Assembly (NCBI GenBank): GCA_050309705.1
Contig: JBNRMR010000161.1
Coordinates: forward strand, 1-13,376
DNA: 13,376 bases
Source of the DNA: JBNRMR01 sp050309705
Lineage (GTDB): Bacteria > Bacillota > Clostridia > Christensenellales > UBA1750
Direction of reading: 5' to 3'
Every line of letters starts with the position of its first letter. Within the stretch, counting starts at the first letter, position 1. Below, in pieces: positions 6,983-13,374 of this stretch. The translations under genes were made by a program, and so were the position numbers. The notes beneath the pieces are model-generated. The model was given only the letters and a program-made list of their open reading frames with translations. It was not told where the DNA came from and made no database searches.

Positions 6983-7975
6983 ATGTCTGTGATGGAGCGT
7001 ATTGTTCAAAGGGCAAAGGCCGACAAAAAGCGCATCGTTCTTGCTGAGGGCAGCGAGCCCCGAACTGTTAAGGCCGCGGAGATGATCTTAAGGCAGGGGA
7101 TCGCCGATCTGGTCTTGGTGGGCAGGGAGGAGGACATTCTCTCCCAGGGGGCGGATATCGCCGGAGCGGAGATCGTTGACCCGGCTAAGTCGGACAAGCT
7201 GGAAGAATACGCCAATCTTTTTTATGAGCTTAGAAAGTCCAAGGGGCTGACATTGCAGGAAGCCCGCGAAACCCTTCTTACAAACACCCTTTATTTTGCG
7301 ACAATCATGCTGAAGGCCGGCGATGTTGACGCCATGGTGGCAGGAGCCATAAACTCCACCAGCAATGTCATACGCCCCGCCCTTCAGATCATCAAACCAG
7401 CCAAGGGAATATCCTGTGTCTCCTCCTGTTTTATCATGGATTGCCCCACTCGTCAATACGGGGAAAACGGCGTTTTCGTATATGGAGACTGCGGTCTTGT
7501 GATCGACCCCAACACCGACGAGCTGGCGGCGATAGCCATCGCCACGGCCAATACATCCAAAGTTTTAACCGAGTTTGAAGAACCCAGGGTGGCCATGCTC
7601 TCCTTCTCCACGAAGGGCTCAGCAAAGCACGCCATGGTGGACAAGGTCACCCAGGCCCTTGAGAAGGCCAGGGAAATTGCGCCGGATCTGCTTATTGACG
7701 GCGAGCTGCAGGTGGACGCGGCTTTGGTTCCAGGCGTGGCGGAGCTGAAGGCCCCGGGAAGTCCGGTGGCAGGCAGGGCCAATGTGCTGATCTTCCCGGA
7801 CATTGACTCCGGCAACATCGCATATAAGATCACCCAGAGACTGGGACAAGCGGAAGCCTACGGGCCGCTGATCCAGGGCCTTGCGAAGCCCGTTAACGAT
7901 CTGAGCCGCGGCTGCGTGCCGGAAGATATCGTTTGCGTGGTGGCGGTGACGGCCGTGCAGGCACAAAACACTTAA
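6983..7975 (+). CDS. pta: Phosphate acetyltransferase
   Basis: Interconverts acetyl-CoA plus phosphate with acetyl phosphate plus CoA in the cytosol, the first step of acetate formation. From the ATG at 6983 it has 330 residues, the size of the short single-domain Pta. It begins MSVMERIVQRAKADKKRIVLAEG, the normal family N-terminus, and an excellent AGGAGGTAAG ribosome binding site lies at 6969-6978. A longer reading frame from 6947 lacks such a site. Internal family segments include VAGAINSTSNVIRPALQIIK and SFSTKGSAKHAMVDKV, and the C-terminal part has VLIFPDIDSGNIAYKITQRLG. It forms an operon with ackA, 66 bases downstream. Confidence 0.97.
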   Translation: MSVMERIVQRAKADKKRIVLAEGSEPRTVKAAEMILRQGIADLVLVGREEDILSQGADIAGAEIVDPAKSDKLEEYANLFYELRKSKGLTLQEARETLLTNTLYFATIMLKAGDVDAMVAGAINSTSNVIRPALQIIKPAKGISCVSSCFIMDCPTRQYGENGVFVYGDCGLVIDPNTDELAAIAIATANTSKVLTEFEEPRVAMLSFSTKGSAKHAMVDKVTQALEKAREIAPDLLIDGELQVDAALVPGVAELKAPGSPVAGRANVLIFPDIDSGNIAYKITQRLGQAEAYGPLIQGLAKPVNDLSRGCVPEDIVCVVAVTAVQAQNT

Positions 7976-8041
7976 ACAAAAAGCGGATAGAGGGCTGAGC
8001 CCAAAAGAGTTAAAAGCGCATAAACTTTAGGAGGATACATC

Positions 8042-9238
8042 ATGAACGTTTTGGTAATCAATGCCGGGTCTTCTTCACTTAAGTATCAGCTGATTGACAC
8101 GAAAACCGAGGCAGATATTGCAAAGGGCATTGTTGAAAGAATCGGCATGGAAGGCTCGAAGCTGACCCATAAGGTTGCCGGCAGAGAAAACTATGTGGTT
8201 TTTCGCGACATGGAAAACCATATCGACGCCATGAAGGCGCTAGTGGTGGCTTTGACCGACAAGGAACGCGGAGTTATCGAGGACATGTCTCAGATCGACG
8301 CGGTGGGCCACAGGGTCGTTCACGGGGGAGAGAAGTTTGCTTCGTCTGTCATAATCGACGAATGTGTGATGGCTGCTGTCAGGGAAAACGTGCCTCTTGC
8401 GCCTTTGCACAACCCGGCAAACATCCAGGGCATTGAAGCATGCCAAAAGCTGATGCCCGGCGTGCCACAGGTGGCGGTTTTTGACACCGCATTCCACCAG
8501 ACGATGCCTCCTTATGCATATATGTACGGACTGCCCTATGAGATATACAAGGAGCTACGCCTGCGCAGATATGGCTTCCACGGCACAAGCCACAAGTTTG
8601 TGGCCGAGAGGGTGGCGCAGCTTATGGGCAGGGATGTTTCCCAGCTTAAGATAATCACCTGCCATCTTGGAAATGGTTCGTCCATCGCGGCGGTCATGAA
8701 TGGCAAATCAATAGACACTTCTATGGGGCTTACGCCGCTGGAGGGCGTGATGATGGGAACCAGATCCGGCAGTGTGGACCCGGCGATTATCGAGTTTTTG
8801 ATGAACCACAAGGGGATGACCATATCGGAAGTGACCTCAATGCTGAACAAATACTCGGGGATTGAAGGGGTTTCGGGGGTTTCCTCAGACATGCGCGACA
8901 TTCAGGATGCTGTTTTGGAGAACAACGAGCGCGCCGAACTGGCCCTTGACATGCTCTGCTACGGGATAAAAAAATACATAGGCTCATATGCGGCGGCGAT
9001 GAACGGCGTGGACGCTGTGGCATTCACGGGCGGTATCGGTGAAAATGACTGGGTGGTCCGCGAAAGAGTCATGCAGGATATGGAATTCTTCGGCATGAAG
9101 ATAGACTTGGAAAAGAATGAGCAGGATAACCGCAAAGAGTCGGATCTGACGGTGCCGGGCTATAAGACAAAGGTGTATATCATCAACACAAACGAGGAGC
9201 TGGCCATCGCAAGGGATACTGTGGCGCTGCTGCAATAA
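8042..9238 (+). CDS. ackA: Acetate kinase
   Basis: Converts acetyl phosphate and ADP to acetate and ATP, the energy-yielding end of the Pta-AckA pathway. At 398 residues it is full length. Active-site residues known from Methanosarcina fall at the expected positions: N7 (VINAGSSS), R91 (HRVVHGG), D148 (FDTAFHQT), H180 (YGFHGTSH) and R241 (GTRSGSVDP). The ATP-binding GGIGEN motif is at 330-335, and the C-terminal NTNEE supplies the metal-binding glutamate. An AGGAGG ribosome binding site at 8029-8034 sets the ATG. It is transcribed with pta and ends at the terminator at 9248-9287. Confidence 0.98.
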   Translation: MNVLVINAGSSSLKYQLIDTKTEADIAKGIVERIGMEGSKLTHKVAGRENYVVFRDMENHIDAMKALVVALTDKERGVIEDMSQIDAVGHRVVHGGEKFASSVIIDECVMAAVRENVPLAPLHNPANIQGIEACQKLMPGVPQVAVFDTAFHQTMPPYAYMYGLPYEIYKELRLRRYGFHGTSHKFVAERVAQLMGRDVSQLKIITCHLGNGSSIAAVMNGKSIDTSMGLTPLEGVMMGTRSGSVDPAIIEFLMNHKGMTISEVTSMLNKYSGIEGVSGVSSDMRDIQDAVLENNERAELALDMLCYGIKKYIGSYAAAMNGVDAVAFTGGIGENDWVVRERVMQDMEFFGMKIDLEKNEQDNRKESDLTVPGYKTKVYIINTNEELAIARDTVALLQ

Positions 9239-9247
9239 AGGAGCTTA

Positions 9248-9287
9248 AAAAGAGGATGTCAAGAGGCATCCTCTTTTGTGTTTTTTC
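9248..9287 (+). terminator. Rho-independent terminator of pta-ackA
   Basis: A perfect 11-pair stem, AAAAGAGGATG (9248-9258) and CATCCTCTTTT (9267-9277), with an eight-base loop, followed by a T-rich run containing six consecutive T. It begins nine bases after the ackA stop region. Confidence 0.92.
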
Positions 9288-9307
9288 TTTTGCGGTTTAC
9301 AGCATCT

Positions 9308-9381
9308 GCCGTGGGCCCGCCCACCCACGGCCAAAACTCCCCCCGCCCTGCGCCGGGCAGCTTTGGCCTCCCTAAGCTGCC
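9308..9381. repeat. Two GC-rich inverted repeats in the ackA/PH-gene spacer
   Basis: GCCGTGGG (9308-9315) pairs with CCCACGGC (9324-9331), and GGCAGCTT (9356-9363) pairs with AAGCTGCC (9374-9381), both perfect eight-base arms. They lie between the ackA terminator and the convergent minus-strand gene, with no convincing ORF around them. They may be a palindromic intergenic element or terminate the minus-strand gene's transcript; neither is followed by a good T run on either strand. Confidence 0.6.
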
Positions 9382-9421
9382 TGCCCGAAAGCAAAGGGCT
9401 TTTTTGCATAGCAATGTGCAT

Positions 9422-9895
9422 TCACCTGGGCGTAAGCGCAGCCATTATCTCGTGGTATAGCTGCCTTGTCGCTTCGCTGTTGCCAAAGCATAAAAAAACA
9501 TCTCTCTTGTCATTTCTTGCAATTTGAATTGTGGGGGATGACGATGCTTTTACAAAAAGCAAAACTTCTTCATGGTTCGTCGATTGGAAATTTCCTTTTT
9601 GGGTTAAGCCAAAACCGCCATAGCCGTTAGTTCTTGTGCCAATTCCCACTCCAGCCATGCTATATTCCAAGAGAAATACATCTGCTATTTCTGAGAAGTT
9701 AACATTGGTTCCATACATGCCTTTTATTTGAATGCTATCATCCAAGACATTGCGAAAACGCTTGCTGAAATGAACATAAATGCGCCCGCCAATTATTGCC
9801 GACAGTCCAAGAACCATTGCGCTTGCCCACAGCCATGTTATATCCGCCAAGATTCCCACATGAGCAAGGGCAAAAAACAAAATGAACGCAATCAT
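9422..9895 (-). CDS. Membrane-anchored bacterial PH-like domain protein, start uncertain
   Basis: From the ATG at 9895 the protein has 157 residues: two hydrophobic segments (about 1-19 and 22-41), a basic stretch (HFSKRFR), then a soluble domain from about 50 to the end. That domain contains RTNGYGGFGLTQKGNF followed by a beta-rich run and a C-terminal helix (ATRQLYHEIM), a pattern that resembles small bacterial pleckstrin-homology-like domains with an NGYG...GNF core. No function can be assigned. The frame is open to a TTG at 9958, but neither start has a clear ribosome binding site and the extra 21 residues (arginine rich) look unlike protein of this family. The coding DNA is more AT-rich than its neighbours. 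It may be an acquired or 5'-damaged gene lying just behind the VOC gene. Confidence 0.6.
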   Translation of the reverse strand: MIAFILFFALAHVGILADITWLWASAMVLGLSAIIGGRIYVHFSKRFRNVLDDSIQIKGMYGTNVNFSEIADVFLLEYSMAGVGIGTRTNGYGGFGLTQKGNFQSTNHEEVLLFVKASSSPTIQIARNDKRDVFLCFGNSEATRQLYHEIMAALTPR

Positions 9896-9960
9896 AACAT
9901 AACCGATAAAAGCGCCCCTGCGTGCTGATTGACAAAACACGCCGGGGCGCCGGGCCAAGA

Positions 9961-10344
9961 TTATAGCGTTTGCACGTACTCCATGCGCTCGCCGTCGGGG
10001 CCTTCAAAGAATATGTTCTTAAAGCCGCCGTACATGTCTTCGATCGTGCCCACGGCCGCGCCCTCGTCCACGATCCCAAGGGCCTTAAGCTCGTCCACTT
10101 TGTCGTCTATGTCCAAAACCTCGATGCAGACATGGTCCACCACGCCCGCCGGCCGCCCGATGCGGCTCTTATCCCCGGGCTGTATCAGTTCCAGAACGCA
10201 GGATCCGGCCTCGGCAAAGGCGATGACCGTGCCGCCGGGCCGCTGGTATGTGCCCTCGATTACGAAGCCTATCTTCTCATAAAACGCTTTTGATATTTCG
10301 ACATCGCTGACGAAAATCCCAATATGTCCAAGTCCCTTAATCAT
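9961..10344 (-). CDS. VOC family (glyoxalase I-like) protein
   Basis: Vicinal-oxygen-chelate fold, 127 residues in two beta-alpha-beta-beta-beta modules. The four classical metal-ligand positions are all present: H7 (GLGHIGI), E52 (VLELIQ), H71 (VDHVCIEV) and E122 (ERMEYVQ). This suggests a metal-dependent lyase or isomerase, such as lactoylglutathione lyase-like or methylmalonyl-CoA epimerase-like activity; the substrate cannot be read from the sequence. The start at 10344 has an AAAGGAG ribosome binding site and gives the usual MIKGLGHIGI N-terminus; the frame extends 17 residues further upstream without support. It has its own promoter at 10408-10436. Confidence 0.88.
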   Translation of the reverse strand: MIKGLGHIGIFVSDVEISKAFYEKIGFVIEGTYQRPGGTVIAFAEAGSCVLELIQPGDKSRIGRPAGVVDHVCIEVLDIDDKVDELKALGIVDEGAAVGTIEDMYGGFKNIFFEGPDGERMEYVQTL

Positions 10345-10407
10345 TTTTTTCTCCTTTTCACTTCGTTTTTCAAATTCAAGCCGCGCCGGCAACAAAATAA
10401 TGGAATA

Positions 10408-10436
10408 AATATAACATATTACGAAAACTTTTTCAA
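10408..10436 (-). promoter_or_regulatory. Promoter of the VOC gene
   Basis: On the minus strand TTGAAA (complement of 10431-10436), a 17-bp spacer and TATATT (complement of 10408-10413), with TG one base before the -10 (extended -10). It lies about 64 bases upstream of the VOC start codon. It faces away from the panT promoter; the two -35 boxes are 28 bases apart. Confidence 0.72.
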
Positions 10437-10464
10437 TTTTTCACGACATATTAAGGATTTATTC

Positions 10465-10493
10465 TTGCCCGGAGATAAAAAATGCGATACAAT
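10465..10493 (+). promoter_or_regulatory. Promoter of panT (and probably coaX)
   Basis: TTGCCC at 10465-10470, a 17-bp spacer and TACAAT at 10488-10493. The -35 matches consensus at four of six bases and the -10 at five of six. Transcription would start near 10500, at the first base of the hairpin described next. Confidence 0.6.
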
Positions 10494-10499
10494 AAATTG

Positions 10500-10521
10500 T
10501 CGGTATTCCTGAGGAAACCGA
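10500..10521 (+). promoter_or_regulatory. 5'-terminal leader hairpin with a bulged A upstream of panT
   Basis: TCGGT (10500-10504), a single bulged A, and TTCC (10506-10509) pair with GGAA (10513-10516) and ACCGA (10517-10521) around a TGA loop: nine pairs with one bulge. A second weak stem, CAATG (10544-10548) with CATTG (10557-10561), follows before the ribosome binding site. The structure would form the very start of the mRNA. The pan RNA motif of Firmicutes pantothenate genes also uses stems with bulged adenosines, but I cannot establish a match. Confidence 0.35.
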
Positions 10522-10583
10522 ACCATGTTCCAAACGGCCCAAACAATGTCAGGTATCATTGCGAACTTGAACGGAGGAAAATT

Positions 10584-11195
10584 ATGAAGAACAATGTTAA
10601 ACAACTCGTGGTAATGTCGCTGTTGGTTTCCCTGCTGCTGATATTCGCCTTCACGCCTATTGGCTATCTGAAGGTGGGCATCGCGGAAATAACATTCATG
10701 TGCCTGCCGGTGATAATCGGCACGATAACCCTTGGTTTTGTACCGGGATTGGTTTTGAGCATCATTTTTGCCCTCACAAGCTTATATCAGCTTCTGGCCG
10801 CGCCCTTTGGGCTGTTCGGCATCATATTCAGCCAGTTTGGGCTCTGGCCGCTGATACTTGTAATTTTTATCCCCCGTATGCTTATAGCGGTGTTCACTCA
10901 TCTTGTGAACAGGGCAGCCAGGAAGGCGAAGCCCTCAATCAGGTTTGCGGCGGCGTCCGTCGCGGGCTCGCTGACGAACACAGTTTTCGTATTGGGCGGA
11001 ACATACCTGCTTTACAGCAGCACGCTTTCCAGCTTCTTCGCGGAGAATATGGGAGTGTCCGCTTTGGCAGGTTTGGGTTTTATCGTCCTGACCAATGGCC
11101 TTGCTGAAGCAGCGAGCGCCCTTTTGATATGCACGGCCGTGCTGCTGGCGCTTAAGAAGGCCATGCCTTCGATGTTCGCCGGAGAAAACGCATAG
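10584..11195 (+). CDS. panT: ECF transporter S component, probable pantothenate importer
   Basis: Substrate-binding membrane subunit of an energy-coupling-factor transporter; it would use shared EcfA1, EcfA2 and EcfT subunits encoded elsewhere. From the ATG at 10584 the protein has 203 residues, the usual S-component size, with about six hydrophobic segments (roughly 7-25, 32-52, 54-72, 77-105, 121-144 and 157-190). Family features include TPIGYLKVG near the first segment, the FIPRML segment (95-100) and GSLTNTVFVLGGTYLL (128-143). A GGAGG ribosome binding site (10573-10577) supports this start over the in-frame ATG at 10482. Specificity for pantothenate is inferred mainly from the next gene, coaX; the fold alone would also allow another vitamin. 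Confidence 0.85.
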   Translation: MKNNVKQLVVMSLLVSLLLIFAFTPIGYLKVGIAEITFMCLPVIIGTITLGFVPGLVLSIIFALTSLYQLLAAPFGLFGIIFSQFGLWPLILVIFIPRMLIAVFTHLVNRAARKAKPSIRFAAASVAGSLTNTVFVLGGTYLLYSSTLSSFFAENMGVSALAGLGFIVLTNGLAEAASALLICTAVLLALKKAMPSMFAGENA

Positions 11196-11206
11196 CGTAG
11201 CGTTTG

Positions 11207-11293
11207 ATGCGGATGAATAAGGAGCGCGGTGAAGTGCGCTATCCCGAAGCATTCCGACTATTAGAAAAACATAATTTCGAGGTGTCACTTTGA
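11207..11293 (+). CDS. 28-codon ORF whose stop overlaps the coaX start, possible leader or coupling peptide
   Basis: Open frame MRMNKERGEVRYPEAFRLL followed by EKHNFEVSL, filling nearly all of the 94-base gap between panT and coaX. Its stop TGA (11291-11293) overlaps the coaX TTG start (11290-11292). No Shine-Dalgarno lies before its ATG, so it may be translated by reinitiation after panT or not at all. It has no recognisable family; it could be a coupling peptide, a decayed gene end or chance. Confidence 0.25.
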   Translation: MRMNKERGEVRYPEAFRLLEKHNFEVSL

Positions 11294-12075
11294 TTTTAAC
11301 TATTGACGTGGGTAACTCAAATATCAAATGCGCGATGTTCGAAGACATGAAGATGGTGCATTATTACAGGCTTTCAACCGACCCTTCAAAGACCAGCTTT
11401 GAATATGGAATAATGCTGCATATGCTAATGAAAAGGGATAACCGGTCTGCCGATGAGGTGGAGGGAATCATTCTTTCGTCGGTGGTGCCGTCAATGAACT
11501 TCACCATCGAACATATGATAAGCGATTTTTTCTCACTGAAGCCCATGTGGGTGGCCCCGGGCATAAAGACGGGAATCAACCTTAAATATGAAAACCCGCA
11601 GACTTTGGGGACGGACCGTATCGCCAACGCCGTTGCCACATATGAGTACTACGGTGGCCCGACGATTTTCATTGACTTCGGCACGGCCACAACCTACGGC
11701 GTGATGAGCGCCAAGGGCGAGTTTTTGGGCGGCGTAATCTGCCCGGGCATAAAGCTCTCGATGGAGGCGCTATCGGAAAAGACGGCGCAGCTTCCGAAGA
11801 TAGAGCTGATAAAGCCCGAGTCGGTGATCGCCAAGAACACGATCAAGAACATGCAGGCGGGTCTTGTCTATGGCTTTGTGGGACAGGTTGACTATATTGT
11901 GCGCAAGATGAAGGCGGAGTTGAACGCCGAGAGCGCTAAGGTGGTCGCAACGGGGGGGACAGCCAGGATGATTTCATCGGAGGCTCACTGCATCGATTTT
12001 ATAGACGGAGAGCTGACGCTGAAGGGCCTGAGGCTACTCTACGAAAGGAATAAGAAGGCTGCGAACGGTAATTGA
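11290..12075 (+). CDS. coaX: Type III pantothenate kinase
   Basis: Phosphorylates pantothenate to 4'-phosphopantothenate, the first committed step of coenzyme A synthesis; type III enzymes are not inhibited by CoA. At 261 residues it is full length. ASKHA-fold motifs: DVGNSN phosphate-1 loop (6-11, D6), GTDR (107-110), IDFGTATTY phosphate-2 region (128-136, D129), GGVICPG (147-153) and TGGTA adenosine loop (221-225). The start is TTG at 11290 with GAGGTG (11279-11284) five bases upstream; the N-terminus MILTIDVGNSN is exactly typical. It is downstream of the putative pantothenate importer and ends before the terminator at 12115. Confidence 0.96.
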   Translation: MILTIDVGNSNIKCAMFEDMKMVHYYRLSTDPSKTSFEYGIMLHMLMKRDNRSADEVEGIILSSVVPSMNFTIEHMISDFFSLKPMWVAPGIKTGINLKYENPQTLGTDRIANAVATYEYYGGPTIFIDFGTATTYGVMSAKGEFLGGVICPGIKLSMEALSEKTAQLPKIELIKPESVIAKNTIKNMQAGLVYGFVGQVDYIVRKMKAELNAESAKVVATGGTARMISSEAHCIDFIDGELTLKGLRLLYERNKKAANGN

Positions 12076-12114
12076 TTCTGCCGCTTGTTCCCGTCTTGAC
12101 CAAAAAACAAACCT

Positions 12115-12157
12115 AACCTGGGCCGCCTTTGCGCGGCTCGGTTTCTTTTCTTTGTTT
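12115..12157 (+). terminator. Rho-independent terminator after coaX
   Basis: An imperfect GC-rich stem, AACC-T-GGGCCGC (12115-12126) against GCGGCTC-GGTT (about 12133-12143), is followed by the T-rich run TTTCTTTTCTTTGTTTT. It lies about 40 bases after the coaX stop. The rest of the coaX/prs spacer (12076-12212) holds nothing else clear. Confidence 0.75.
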
Positions 12158-12212
12158 TCCCTGAGGGGTTAAAAATGAAAATGCGCTGCTTTGCCGGCGC
12201 GAAGGAGGCTTC

Positions 12213-13235
12213 ATGGAAAGGGAAAATGGCTCCCAAAAGAGCAAGCTGGGAAGCAATTACATGATTTTTGCTGGCAGCAACGGGCGGGAGTTTGCGCAGA
12301 GGATGGCGGAGTATCTGGGCACCAGGGTGGGCAGATCCACATGCATCCGCTTCACAGAGGGCAATCTTTTTGTGCGGGCTGACGAAACTGTGCGGGATAA
12401 GGACATAATATTGGTGCAGTCCATCGGCATTTCGCCGGACACTGAATTTGTGGAAATACTTTTTTGGTTAGATGCGTTCAAAAGGGCAAGCGCAAACACG
12501 GTGACGGTTGTCATGCCATATTTTTCCTATGCGCAGGGCGATAAAAAGGACGAGCCTCGGGTTTCGATAAGGGCAAGGGTGTGCGCGGAGTGCATGGAGC
12601 TGGCAGGTGCGGACAAGTTCATGATAATGGATCTGCACAGCATGCAGGTGCAGGGCTTCTTTAAAAAGCCGGCGGACAATTTGTTGCCCACATCGCTTTT
12701 GTGCGAGGCGGTAAAAAAACTGGGCTGGTATGAAAACCTGACTGTGGTGGCGACGGACGCGGGGGGCGCCAAGAGGGTGAGGAAATATAGCGAGCTTTTG
12801 AAGGCGCCCTTTGCCCTGGGAGAAAAAATCAGGGAGAGCCACGATGAAAGCTGTAAGATAATGAGCGTGGCGGGGGATGTTAATGGCAAGAACTGCCTGA
12901 TTGTGGATGATTTCACGATTACAGGCGGAACTCTTGTGAACTTGGCCAACTCACTTAAGGAAAGGGGAGCGAAAAGGATATTCGCCAGCCTCTCCCATAA
13001 CACGATTTCGCAGGAGGGGGCGGAAAAAATTCACCAAAGCCCGATTGAGTTCGTACTTTCAACGGACAGCATAACAAACAAGAACACGGAGCTGTCCGAT
13101 AAATTTCTGAAAATCTCGGCGGCGCCGCTGTTTGCGGAGGCTCTCTTGCATGACTTTAAGCACCAATCGGTGTCGGAGCTTTTTACGAAGGTGCCCAAGC
13201 GACTGCTGGATGCAGCGTTTAAGGGGTTTGACTAA
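12213..13235 (+). CDS. Divergent ribose-phosphate pyrophosphokinase (PRPP synthase-like)
   Basis: Homologue of PRPP synthase, which transfers diphosphate from ATP to ribose 5-phosphate for nucleotide, histidine, tryptophan and NAD synthesis. It has 340 residues, a little longer than the usual 310-320. Kept features: FTEGNLFVRADETVRDKD (47-64), LDAFKRASA (86-94), MDLHSMQVQGFF (139-150, catalytic-site H142) and GGAKRVRK (184-191) with the catalytic-site basic residues. Altered features: the ATP loop, normally YARQDRK, is YAQGDKK (106-112), and the PRPP loop, normally DDxIDTAGT, is DDFTITGGT (232-240), closer to phosphoribosyltransferases. The start is ATG with AAGGAGG at 12202-12208. It is probably a second, specialised paralogue; the family is sure, the exact activity is not. 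Confidence 0.82.
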   Translation: MERENGSQKSKLGSNYMIFAGSNGREFAQRMAEYLGTRVGRSTCIRFTEGNLFVRADETVRDKDIILVQSIGISPDTEFVEILFWLDAFKRASANTVTVVMPYFSYAQGDKKDEPRVSIRARVCAECMELAGADKFMIMDLHSMQVQGFFKKPADNLLPTSLLCEAVKKLGWYENLTVVATDAGGAKRVRKYSELLKAPFALGEKIRESHDESCKIMSVAGDVNGKNCLIVDDFTITGGTLVNLANSLKERGAKRIFASLSHNTISQEGAEKIHQSPIEFVLSTDSITNKNTELSDKFLKISAAPLFAEALLHDFKHQSVSELFTKVPKRLLDAAFKGFD

Positions 13236-13253
13236 CACCTTGATGGGGCCGCA

Positions 13254-13304
13254 GCGGGCCCACCCGCCCACGATGAAGCCCCAAGCGCCCGCTTGTGCTT
13301 CATC
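13254..13304. repeat. Two inverted repeats after the PRPP synthase gene
   Basis: GCGGG (13254-13258) pairs with CCCGC (13263-13267). GATGAAGC (13272-13279) pairs with GCTTCATC (13297-13304), enclosing CAAGC (13282-13286) and GCTTG (13291-13295) with a small internal loop. The second is a stable 13-pair hairpin but lacks a following T run, so it is more likely a stability or REP-like element than a classic terminator. Its GGGCCCACCC core resembles the GGGCCCGCCC of the spacer at 9313-9322. Confidence 0.55.
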
Positions 13305-13345
13305 TCCCCAAAGGAGCCTTACAGCAAGAAAGAAGCGGCCCTCTC

Positions 13346-13374
13346 TTGCGGCAGGGCGCTAAATACGGTATAAT
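13346..13374 (+). promoter_or_regulatory. Promoter at the right edge, pointing out of the window
   Basis: TTGCGG at 13346-13351, a 17-bp spacer and a perfect TATAAT at 13369-13374. The transcript would begin beyond the end of the window, so the gene it serves is not seen. Confidence 0.6.

Noticed and set aside
9276..9527. 83-codon plus-strand frame after the ackA terminator
   Set aside because: It starts inside the terminator tail, runs through the palindromic spacer and overlaps the PH-like gene on the other strand; the translation is low in complexity and has no motif.
9938..9958. GC-rich palindromic stretch as a terminator of the VOC gene
   Set aside because: Only four-pair stems can be drawn and the T run is short; the inverted structure mainly reflects the GC-rich composition.
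12175..12264. Short ORF (29 codons) with GAGGGG upstream, overlapping the PRPP synthase start
   Set aside because: It could be a leader peptide, but the translation shows nothing recognisable and the overlap with a well-supported start makes chance more likely.
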